DNA from: Pseudomonadota bacterium
GTDB taxonomy: Bacteria > Myxococcota > Myxococcia > Myxococcales > Anaeromyxobacteraceae
Direction of reading: 5' to 3'
Assembly (NCBI GenBank): GCA_023428085.1
Contig: JAEYZK010000290.1
Coordinates: 1 to 9,964, forward strand
Length of the DNA stretch: 9,964 nt
Made by a program: the position numbers and the translations under genes. Position 1 is the stretch's first letter, and every line of letters begins with the position of its first letter. This document shows, piece by piece, positions 1-6,250 of the stretch. The notes below the pieces were generated by a model. The model saw nothing but the letters and a program-made list of their open reading frames with translations. It was not told the DNA's origin and searched no databases.

Positions 1-799
1 GCGCGACGAGCCGCTCGAGCTCGCGGAGCTGGCCGAGCCGGTACCGCTCCGAGACCGCCTGCGGCTCGAGCGAGTACATCCGGGCGATGAAGCCGCCGAG
101 CGGCGTGATGCCGACGCGCTCGCCGATGCCGAGCACCGACACGTCCACGTGGGAGGCGCCGGCGCTCACCGCCTCGTACGCGTTGGCGATGGCGCAGCCG
201 GTGTCGTTGTGGCCGTGGAAGCCGACGTCGCAGCGGACCGCGTGCCGGACCTCGCGCACGAGCGCGAAGACCTGGCGCGGCGTGGCGATGCCGACCGTGT
301 CGGGGACGTGCACCCGGTGCACGCCGAGCCGCTCGGCCGCCTGGTGGACGGCGAGGAGGTCGCCCACGTCGCTGCGGAACGCGTCCTCCGCGGAGAAGCG
401 GACCTCGAGCCCGCTCCGGAGCGCGAGCTCGATCGGCGGGCCCATGAGGTCGATGATCTGCTGGATCGATCGGCCGTGCGAGGAGTCGCGCAGGATCCGG
501 CTCGTCGCGAAGAGGAGGCCGATGCCGCGGACCCCCGTGTCCACCGCGGCCTTCACGTCGTCCACCACGCACCGCGAGTGGGTGACGACGCGGGCGGTGA
601 GCCCTGCCTTCACGAGCTGGATCGCGTCGCGCTGCGACTGCGGCGAGGCGGCCGGGCTCGTCACCTCGATGTACTCGACGCCGAAGGTGTCGAGCGCCCG
701 CGCGATCTCCAGCTTGTCCTCGGTGCGGAAGGCGGCCTTCGAGAACTGCTCGCCCTCGCGGAGCGTCGTGTCGATGAGCTTCCAGGCGGACGTGATCAT
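1..799 (-). CDS. Homocitrate synthase, Lys20 type (3' end outside window)
   Basis: Condenses acetyl-CoA with 2-oxoglutarate to homocitrate, the first step of alpha-aminoadipate lysine synthesis; homocitrate is also the organic ligand of the nitrogenase cofactor. The 266 visible residues cover most of the HMGL-like TIM barrel; the family is about 375 residues, so the lid and C-terminal part lie beyond base 1. Seen: the metal/substrate motif DTTLREGEQF (D10, R14, E15), H74 in VVTHSRC, VRFSAED (R134, S136), DTVG (D167, T168), the metal-binding HGHND (H195, H197) and GIGERVGITPLGG (224-236). LREGEQF, rather than LRDGEQS, and HGHNDTGCAIANAYEA match remembered Thermus Lys20 and differ from typical 2-isopropylmalate synthase or NifV. 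The start is the ATG at 799-797, as in Lys20. No good Shine-Dalgarno precedes it, but the ATG overlaps the stop of an upstream small frame (ATGA). Re-citrate synthase, a relative of this family, is an alternative. The family call is firm; the pathway is inferred. Confidence 0.87.
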   Translation of the reverse strand, partial: MITSAWKLIDTTLREGEQFSKAAFRTEDKLEIARALDTFGVEYIEVTSPAASPQSQRDAIQLVKAGLTARVVTHSRCVVDDVKAAVDTGVRGIGLLFATSRILRDSSHGRSIQQIIDLMGPPIELALRSGLEVRFSAEDAFRSDVGDLLAVHQAAERLGVHRVHVPDTVGIATPRQVFALVREVRHAVRCDVGFHGHNDTGCAIANAYEAVSAGASHVDVSVLGIGERVGITPLGGFIARMYSLEPQAVSERYRLGQLRELERLVA

Positions 800-924
800 G
801 GCGCAGCGGCGACGGTCTTCGAGCGGAGGTCCAGCTCTGCTGGACCGGAGCGAGGAGGAGGGCCTGGGGGGGCGGCTTCAGGCCCCCCCAGCAAGACACC
901 GAGCTTCCAGGCGGAGGTGATCAT
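796..924 (-). CDS. 42-codon leader frame coupled to homocitrate synthase (tentative)
   Basis: This frame opens with an ATG 2 bases after the stop of the large gene (TGA CC ATG). It shares MITSAWKL with homocitrate synthase, continues as a Pro/Gly/Ala-rich stretch (LLGGPEAAPPGPPPRSG) and ends in TGA at 798-796. That TGA overlaps the homocitrate synthase ATG (799-797) as ATGA, the usual geometry of translational coupling. No recognisable domain is present, and the Pro-rich part comes from the G/C-rich hairpin DNA beneath it. The likely role, if translated, is to carry ribosomes from the large gene to the poorly equipped homocitrate synthase start; the peptide itself may be meaningless. It is not rich in lysine (two residues), so a classical lysine attenuator peptide is unlikely. 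It may simply be a remnant of the 5' duplication. Confidence 0.35.
   Translation of the reverse strand: MITSAWKLGVLLGGPEAAPPGPPPRSGPAELDLRSKTVAAAP
828..846 (-). promoter_or_regulatory. Second hairpin in the homocitrate synthase leader
   Basis: A perfect 8-bp inverted repeat (GGTCCAGC at 828-835, GCTGGACC at 839-846) has a 3-base loop. In leftward RNA it lies 17 bases after the G/C hairpin and about 28 bases before the homocitrate synthase ATG, inside the small leader frame. With the first hairpin it gives the leader two consecutive stems. No T-run follows. It could also be an operator for a dimeric regulator; nothing in the sequence decides between these. Confidence 0.45.
864..891 (-). promoter_or_regulatory. 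G/C hairpin between the large gene and homocitrate synthase
   Basis: A perfect 9-bp inverted repeat, CTGGGGGGG (864-872) and CCCCCCCAG (883-891), encloses a 10-base loop. All seven central pairs are G-C, so the hairpin should be very stable in leftward RNA about 40-60 bases after the stop of the large gene. No U-run follows on either strand, so it is not a canonical intrinsic terminator. It could be a transcript-stabilising, partly terminating or attenuating stem; the role is inferred. Confidence 0.5.
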
Positions 925-926
925 GG

Positions 927-3900
927 TCAGGAGGCGAACGGGAACGGGTCGTTCTGCAGGTCGCGCACGAGGCCGCCCGAGGTCGGATCGGTGCGGAACC
1001 CGAAGCGGCGGAGGTAGTCGGGCTGGAAGAAGCCGGTCTCGAGCCGCTTCATCCCGCGGGCGCGCAGCCGGCGGATGAAGACGCGCATGAGCCCGTCGGA
1101 GACCCCCTTGCCCCGGTGCTTCCGGGCGACGGTCACCTTCTCCATGTTCACGCGATCCGGGCTCACCTGGCGGTAGTAGAGCCCGCCGATGACGGTGTCG
1201 CGCGGATCGAGGCAGAGCAGGTACTCGTGCTCCGCGGAGAACGTCACCTGCAGGTTCGACTCGTGGAAGAGGTGGAGCAGCCGCGCCACCTCGCGCGGCG
1301 AGACCGGTCCGCGCACGGTGTACCGCTCGCCCGCCTCGTCGGTCAGCGCGACCACGACCTCGGTCACGAAGTGTCCGCCCGAGGGCATCGAGATGAGGGC
1401 CACCTCGTCGGTCGGCGCGAGGTACCGGTATGTCATGCGCGCGAGGAAGTAGTCCTCCTCCGCGGTCGGCTTCGCGGCGCTCCGCACGGCGGCCACCTGC
1501 GCCTCGAGGTCGAGATCGCCCGGGCGCGCCCGCGCCTGCTGCACGAGCTGATCGAGCGCGGCGGCGAGCTCGAGCCGGGCCTTCGCGAAGACGGTGTGGC
1601 GGAAGAACCGGACCCGCGTGTCGGGCCAGGCCGCCTCCACCTCGGAGAGGCGGTACGTCCCCCACAGCTCGCCCAGCATCTTGCCCCGCGCCTCGACCGT
1701 GGCCTGCGGGTTCACCTCGAGCCAGCGCTGGAACCGGCGCACCGCGAACCAGACGCGGTGCGGCGTGAAGCCCATCTCGCGCAGCTCCTCGAGGAGCGCG
1801 TGCAGGGCGGCGGCGCGCCGCGACGCCGGCGCGGCCTGCTCGAGGAGCGCCACGCCACGGTCGAAGCCGACGGCCTCGACGGCGGCGGCGAGCAGGATGC
1901 GCTCGTCGGCCTCGGAGGCGAGCTCCGGCCGGTGCGCCAGGATCCGGTCCACGAAGGCGCGCTGGAAGCGGTCCAGGACCTCGTCGAGCGAGGCGCAGGG
2001 CGACCGGTCGGACACGGACACGAGGCGCGCGCCCGTCTGGTAGTCGTGCGACGGGATGATGAACGCCGACGGCGAGGGCTCCAGGAGCGCGAGCCGCCGG
2101 TGGCTCCGGTCCCAGAACCGGACGTGCAGCTCTGCGGCGCTCCAGACGAGGAACGGCCAGAGCGAGCGGAGCCGCGCCGTCTCGCCCTGCCGGAGGAGCC
2201 GCGCCACCTGGCGCTCGACGTCGTCACCCGGGATGAACTCCTCGGTGAAGATGCCCCACTCGGCGAAGTAGCCGCCGAACTGCTCCACGAGCGGGGGCGG
2301 GGCGCCCGCGGCGAGGAGCCAGGCCACCTCCTGCCGCAGGGAGGCGTAGTTCATCTGCTCGGCGACGTTCACCGCGACGTCGAACACCTCCTTCGCCCGG
2401 GTGTGCACCGAGAGGCGGTAGACGGCCTTGCCGTGCTCGCGCCCGAGCAGCGAGACGTTCGCGCCGCCCGGCGGGATGTCGCCGAGGGAGAGGAGCACGC
2501 CCTTGCCGAGGAGGAAGACGGAGGCGCGGACGATGGTGTTGTCCTCGAGCGCCTGGAGGAGGTGGCTCCGCGCCTCGGCGGGGATGCGCTCGTCGAAGAC
2601 CAGGACGTCCTTCCAGCCGTACTCGGCCCCGGTCTGCGGATCGATGGCGAGCCGCAGGTTGGGCCCGACCCAGTTCGAGAAGCCGCGCCGGAGGCGGTCC
2701 ATCTCCTCGCCCGCGCGGGCGGCGAGCTCGGCGTCGTCGTGCAGCGCGAGGCGCGCGAGCGGCACGCGGACCCGCGCGAAGTAGACGGGGTGGGCGATGG
2801 CGCAGGCGGTGAGGAGGCGCATCACGCCGACGAGGAGCCGCCGGTCGGAGGGGTCCTCGGGGGCGCCCTTCGACGCCGCGGCGCCGCGGGCCGCGCCGCC
2901 CGCGGCCGACGGGGCCTGGGACGCGTTCAGCGCGGCGAGGAGCACCTGGACCTGCGCGTCGGAGAGGCCGCGCTCGCCGAGGTCGGCGAGGTCCTCGTCG
3001 CGGAGCGCGATCGATCCGAGCCGGTCGAGGAAGAGGCGGAGCGTCGCCATCGTCTCCGACGGCTCCTCGTTCGCGAGGAGCACGCGGAAGGCGCGGCGTC
3101 GGACGTCGTCGTCGGGCGCGTCGCCGGCGCGGCGGAGCAGGGCGCGGCAGAGCGCCGCCTGATCGCTCTGCGCGGCGGCGAGGCCCACGTGCAGGTGGCT
3201 GATGGCGCGCCGGGCCTCGGGCCGCTCCGCGCGGAGGAGCTCGCCCGCGGCGTGGATCGAGGCGAACGTCACGTCGCCGCGCTCGATCACCTCGAGGAGC
3301 TCGGGGACGCGGGCCGGGTCGGGTGGCGCCCAGAGGCGCGGGTCGAGGTGGAGATCGCCGCCGGAGCCCTTCCGCTTGCGGGCGACGAGGGACAGGAACG
3401 CCTCCTCGCCCAGGAAGCGGCGCAGGGGCTCGTTGCCCACCCAGAGCGCGGGGCGCGAGAGGAGCGCGCCCAGGTCGACGACGCTCCCCTCACTCCCGTA
3501 GGCGAGGTCGCCGATGCGGAGCGCCCCGGGCGCCTCGGGGGTCGCCTCGACCCGCAGCGCGCGGCTCCCCGCGCGGAGCTCGGTCCCCTCGAGCGACACC
3601 TCGTGCTGGAGCACCGAGAGCTCGCGCAGGACCCAGTTCGGGATCCGGAGGAACCGGCCGTCCACCGGCAGCGCCAGGTGGCGCTGCTCGTACATCCGGT
3701 CGATGAGCTCCTTCCAGTTCTGCTCGACCACCTCGCGCTTGAAGCTGGACTTGTGCGTGAGCTCCCCGTGCTCCTGGTCGAGGGCCCGCGGCAGCAGCTG
3801 GAAGGTCACCACGCGCTCGAACGGCGCGAGGAACCGGTTCGCGCTGGCGACGAGGGAGGAGAGGAGCTCGGTGACCTCCTGCGGCGTACGGCCCTCGACC

Positions 3901-5609
3901 GCCCTGGGGCTGGGCCAGACGAGGAGCGTGTTGTACTCGCGGTGATCGCCCACCAGGAACGCCTGCGAGACCGCCTCGAAGTCGCGGAAGAGGTTCTCCA
4001 CGCGCTGCGGGGCGATCGTCTGCCCCTGGCGATTCTTGTAGATCTCCTTCTTGCGGCCGGTGATCGAGAAGTGCCCCTCGGGCGTCTCGGCGAAGAGGTC
4101 CTCGGTGTGGAACCAGCCGTCGGCGTCGAGCCCCTGCTCCTCGTCGCCGGGCCGGAGGTACCCGGGGGACACGTACGGGCCGCGGATGAGGAGCTCGCCG
4201 TCGGGGGCGCGCCGGCACTCGACGCCCGGGAGCGGCTTCCCCACCGAGCCGTCCACGTACGCGCCCGGCGGCGTCATGGTGATGCCGCCGGTGGCCTCGG
4301 TCATGCCGTACCCGGAGCAGAGCTCGGTGCCCGCGCCGTGGAACGCGCGGAAGACGACCGGGTCGAGGTAGCCGGCGGCCGAGATCCCGTAGCGGAGGCG
4401 GCCGCCGGTGATCGACCGGAGGTGCATCGCCAGATCGTCGGGGTCGTCGGAGGCCGCCTCCCAGACGGCGGCCTCGTGCAGCTCCATCCACTTCTTCGGC
4501 ACGGAGATGAACACCGTGGGGCGGACCTGCCGGAAGTCCTCGAGGAGCGAGGCCTGCACGGTGGAGCGGGCGAAGACGTACGTCGCGCCCCACCACAGCG
4601 TCCCCATCAGCTCGAGCCACCGCCCGAACGTGTGGTAGAGCGGCAGGTAGCACAGGAACACGTCGCCCTCGCCGATCTCCGGCAGCGCGAACCCGCGGCA
4701 GAGCCGCTTCGTGACGATGTTCCTGTGGGTGAATATGATGCCCTTGGGACGGCCGGTGGTGCCCGAGGTGTACATCACGGTGGCGAGGTCCCCGGCCTTC
4801 ACCCCGGCGGCCCGCGCCGCGCGCGCCGCCTCGTCCACGCTCGCGCCCTGGTCCACCATCTGGTCGAGCGACAGCAGCCCGTGCCGCTCCGCGCTGGCGC
4901 GCGAGAAGACCACGACCTCCTGGAGATCCGGCAGCAGCGGCAGCGAGGGGAGCACCTTGGCGAGCTGCTCCTCGTCGGAGACGAGCAGCAGCCGCGCCTG
5001 CGAGTGCTTCAGCATGTAGACGATCTGCTCGGCGACCGCGTTCGCGGGGAGCGGGAAGTCCACGATGCCGGAGGAGAGGCAGGCGAGGTCGCAGAGGGCG
5101 GCCTCGAGGCAGTTCTCGGAGAGGATCGCCACCGAGACGTCGTCGCCGCCCATGGCGAGGATCCCGCGGGCGAGCGCGCGGGTCCGGCGGGCGACGTCGG
5201 CGACCGTGAGCTCGGAGGCCTCCGCGCCGAGCAGGCGCACGGCGACGGTCCTGGGCTCGGTCTCCTCCCGCGAGCGGAGGACGTCACCCACGGTGACGTC
5301 GGCCCGGTCCATCGCGGGGAGGAGGACGGCGAGCCAGGGGTCGATCTCCTCGGCGCGGAGCTGGCGGGCGAAGAACCGCCGCCGCACCGTGTCGAGGAGC
5401 GCGAGCACGGCCCGGCGGGCGGCGTCGCGCCCCGGGCCGCCCAGGTGCGGGAGCACCTGCGCGACGAGCGCGCGCACCTCGGGCAGATCCTCGGGCCGGA
5501 TGCCGCCCATCGTCTCGCGGGTCTCGGCGAGGAGCTCGAGGGCGGGTGATCCGGACGCCCAGCGGGCTGCCAGCGCGGCGAGGGGAGACTCTGGTTTCAC
5601 CTGGAACAT
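927..5609 (-). CDS. Multidomain acyl-CoA synthetase / GNAT acyltransferase fusion
   Basis: 1560 residues. Residues 1-115 are a helical N-terminal extension. Residues ~115-640 are an AMP-forming ligase of the long-chain acyl-CoA synthetase group: YTSGTTGRPKG (280-290), LPLYHTFGR (322-330), GYGMTE (433-438), DGWFHTED (497-504) and ITGRKKEIYKN (516-526) followed by IAPQRVEN. Residues ~760-975 are helix-rich, HEAT-like in appearance, with an Ala/Gly/Ser linker near 897-920. Residues ~1055-1230 look like a degenerate kinase fold. The C-terminus (~1465-1545) is a GNAT domain with the acyl-CoA loop RKHRGKG (1496-1502) and DYLRRFGF (1531-1538). Expected chemistry is ATP-dependent acyl activation plus acyl transfer from CoA to an amine. 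Substrates are unknown, and no signal peptide or membrane segment is evident. The ATG at 5609 has only a weak upstream AAGAG. A homocitrate synthase follows on the same strand and may be co-transcribed. The ligase and GNAT calls are firm; the middle is unassigned. Confidence 0.9.
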   Translation of the reverse strand: MFQVKPESPLAALAARWASGSPALELLAETRETMGGIRPEDLPEVRALVAQVLPHLGGPGRDAARRAVLALLDTVRRRFFARQLRAEEIDPWLAVLLPAMDRADVTVGDVLRSREETEPRTVAVRLLGAEASELTVADVARRTRALARGILAMGGDDVSVAILSENCLEAALCDLACLSSGIVDFPLPANAVAEQIVYMLKHSQARLLLVSDEEQLAKVLPSLPLLPDLQEVVVFSRASAERHGLLSLDQMVDQGASVDEAARAARAAGVKAGDLATVMYTSGTTGRPKGIIFTHRNIVTKRLCRGFALPEIGEGDVFLCYLPLYHTFGRWLELMGTLWWGATYVFARSTVQASLLEDFRQVRPTVFISVPKKWMELHEAAVWEAASDDPDDLAMHLRSITGGRLRYGISAAGYLDPVVFRAFHGAGTELCSGYGMTEATGGITMTPPGAYVDGSVGKPLPGVECRRAPDGELLIRGPYVSPGYLRPGDEEQGLDADGWFHTEDLFAETPEGHFSITGRKKEIYKNRQGQTIAPQRVENLFRDFEAVSQAFLVGDHREYNTLLVWPSPRAVEGRTPQEVTELLSSLVASANRFLAPFERVVTFQLLPRALDQEHGELTHKSSFKREVVEQNWKELIDRMYEQRHLALPVDGRFLRIPNWVLRELSVLQHEVSLEGTELRAGSRALRVEATPEAPGALRIGDLAYGSEGSVVDLGALLSRPALWVGNEPLRRFLGEEAFLSLVARKRKGSGGDLHLDPRLWAPPDPARVPELLEVIERGDVTFASIHAAGELLRAERPEARRAISHLHVGLAAAQSDQAALCRALLRRAGDAPDDDVRRRAFRVLLANEEPSETMATLRLFLDRLGSIALRDEDLADLGERGLSDAQVQVLLAALNASQAPSAAGGAARGAAASKGAPEDPSDRRLLVGVMRLLTACAIAHPVYFARVRVPLARLALHDDAELAARAGEEMDRLRRGFSNWVGPNLRLAIDPQTGAEYGWKDVLVFDERIPAEARSHLLQALEDNTIVRASVFLLGKGVLLSLGDIPPGGANVSLLGREHGKAVYRLSVHTRAKEVFDVAVNVAEQMNYASLRQEVAWLLAAGAPPPLVEQFGGYFAEWGIFTEEFIPGDDVERQVARLLRQGETARLRSLWPFLVWSAAELHVRFWDRSHRRLALLEPSPSAFIIPSHDYQTGARLVSVSDRSPCASLDEVLDRFQRAFVDRILAHRPELASEADERILLAAAVEAVGFDRGVALLEQAAPASRRAAALHALLEELREMGFTPHRVWFAVRRFQRWLEVNPQATVEARGKMLGELWGTYRLSEVEAAWPDTRVRFFRHTVFAKARLELAAALDQLVQQARARPGDLDLEAQVAAVRSAAKPTAEEDYFLARMTYRYLAPTDEVALISMPSGGHFVTEVVVALTDEAGERYTVRGPVSPREVARLLHLFHESNLQVTFSAEHEYLLCLDPRDTVIGGLYYRQVSPDRVNMEKVTVARKHRGKGVSDGLMRVFIRRLRARGMKRLETGFFQPDYLRRFGFRTDPTSGGLVRDLQNDPFPFAS

Positions 5610-5779
5610 GGGGGCTCTTGGGCTCGGACGATCGGATCACCTAACCACGAAGCGCGGGCCCTGTGAACTCGCGCCGGGTGTGCCGCAGCACCTCGGCGGG
5701 GCCCTCGCGCCCGGCCCGCGCGGCCGCGGCGCTCGCCCCCTCCGGTCCTTAACAGAAGGCTCGACCCGGGAGGCTCCCA
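5610..5779. promoter_or_regulatory. Divergent intergenic region between the fusion gene and the rpiB operon
   Basis: These 170 bases separate two divergently transcribed units, so they should hold both promoters. The sequence is G/C-rich with a few AT-richer patches (around 5636-5650 and 5748-5756). No -35/-10 pair matched well enough to place a promoter. A 10-bp palindrome, CGCGGCCGCG (5719-5728), is present but unremarkable in this composition. The rpiB ribosome-binding site GGGAGG (5768-5773) closes the region. Confidence 0.55.
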
Positions 5780-6250
5780 TTGCGCATCGCCATGGCCGCT
5801 GATCACGCGGGGTGGAGGCTGAAGGACGCGCTCGCCGAGCGGCTGCGCGCGGCGGGGCACGCGGTCGTCGATCTCGGCGCCCATGACGACACCCCCAGCG
5901 ACTACCCGGACTTCGCGGAGGCGGTGGGCGCGGCGCTCGCCGCCGGCCGCGCGGAGCGGGCCATCCTCGTCTGCGGCTCAGGGGTCGGCGCCGTCGCGGC
6001 GGCGAACAAGATGCCGGGGGTGCTGGCGGGGCTCTGCCACGACACGTACTCTGCGCGCCAGGGGGTGGAGCACGATCGGATGAACGTCCTCGCGCTCGGG
6101 GCGCGCGTGGTAGGAGAGGCGCTCGCCGGCGAGATCGTCGAGGCGTTCGCCGCGGCGAAGTTCGACGGCCTCCCGCGCCATCAGCGGCGGGTGGACAAGG
6201 TGTGGGCGCTGGAGCGGAGGCTACGGGAGACCCAATGGACATCGGAATGA
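5780..6250 (+). CDS. rpiB: Ribose-5-phosphate isomerase B
   Basis: 156 residues of the RpiB/LacAB sugar-phosphate isomerase family (usual length about 150), interconverting ribulose-5-phosphate and ribose-5-phosphate in the cytoplasm. Seen: the N-terminal strand MRIAMAADHAG with D8-H9, DYPDF (41-45), and the phosphate loop ILVCGSGVGAVAAANK with the catalytic base C65 (E. coli-type cysteine rather than the glutamate of mycobacterial enzymes). H98 sits just before MNVLALGARVVG (101-112). The start is TTG at 5780, chosen because it gives the family N-terminus and has GGGAGG (5768-5773) six bases upstream; an internal ATG at 5792 would cut into the first strand. It is the first gene of the pentose-phosphate operon, and its last 16 bases overlap gnd. 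LacA/LacB is a formal alternative but does not fit the neighbours. Confidence 0.94.
   Translation: MRIAMAADHAGWRLKDALAERLRAAGHAVVDLGAHDDTPSDYPDFAEAVGAALAAGRAERAILVCGSGVGAVAAANKMPGVLAGLCHDTYSARQGVEHDRMNVLALGARVVGEALAGEIVEAFAAAKFDGLPRHQRRVDKVWALERRLRETQWTSE

Larger units (their letters stand above)
776..926 (-). repeat. 26-bp direct repeat duplicating the start of homocitrate synthase
   Basis: Two near-identical 26-bp segments lie at 776-801 and 901-926. They differ at one base (C at 791, G at 916 on the + strand). Read leftward, each is CC followed by the codons for MITSAWKL. The copies are offset by 125 bp and enclose 99 bp of unrelated sequence (802-900). The upstream copy begins 2 bases after the stop of the large synthetase gene; the downstream copy is the real N-terminus of homocitrate synthase. 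Homology ends abruptly at both edges. The layout suggests a tandem duplication or an insertion with target duplication that left a functional gene start downstream. The mechanism cannot be read from one copy. Confidence 0.9.

Noticed and set aside
864..891. Hairpin as a classical rho-independent terminator of the large gene
   Set aside because: No run of T follows the stem on either strand, so only an unspecified regulatory stem is claimed.
796..924. Lysine attenuator peptide before homocitrate synthase
   Set aside because: The 42-codon frame contains only two lysines and no lysine cluster.
87..1078. Overlapping + strand frames opposite homocitrate synthase
   Set aside because: They are antisense to a well-supported enzyme, have no domain and cross the hairpin region by chance.
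1116..5549. 1477-codon open frame on the + strand opposite the synthetase fusion
   Set aside because: It is antisense to a gene with clear domains, is rich in Arg/Glu/Val/His typical of antisense high-GC frames, and shows no motif. The strong third-position GC bias of the real gene keeps the opposite frame free of stops.
6202..6234. Upstream GTG start giving Gnd 11 extra residues
   Set aside because: The extra residues precede the first Rossmann strand, are not family-like, and the ATG at 6235 has a good ribosome site.
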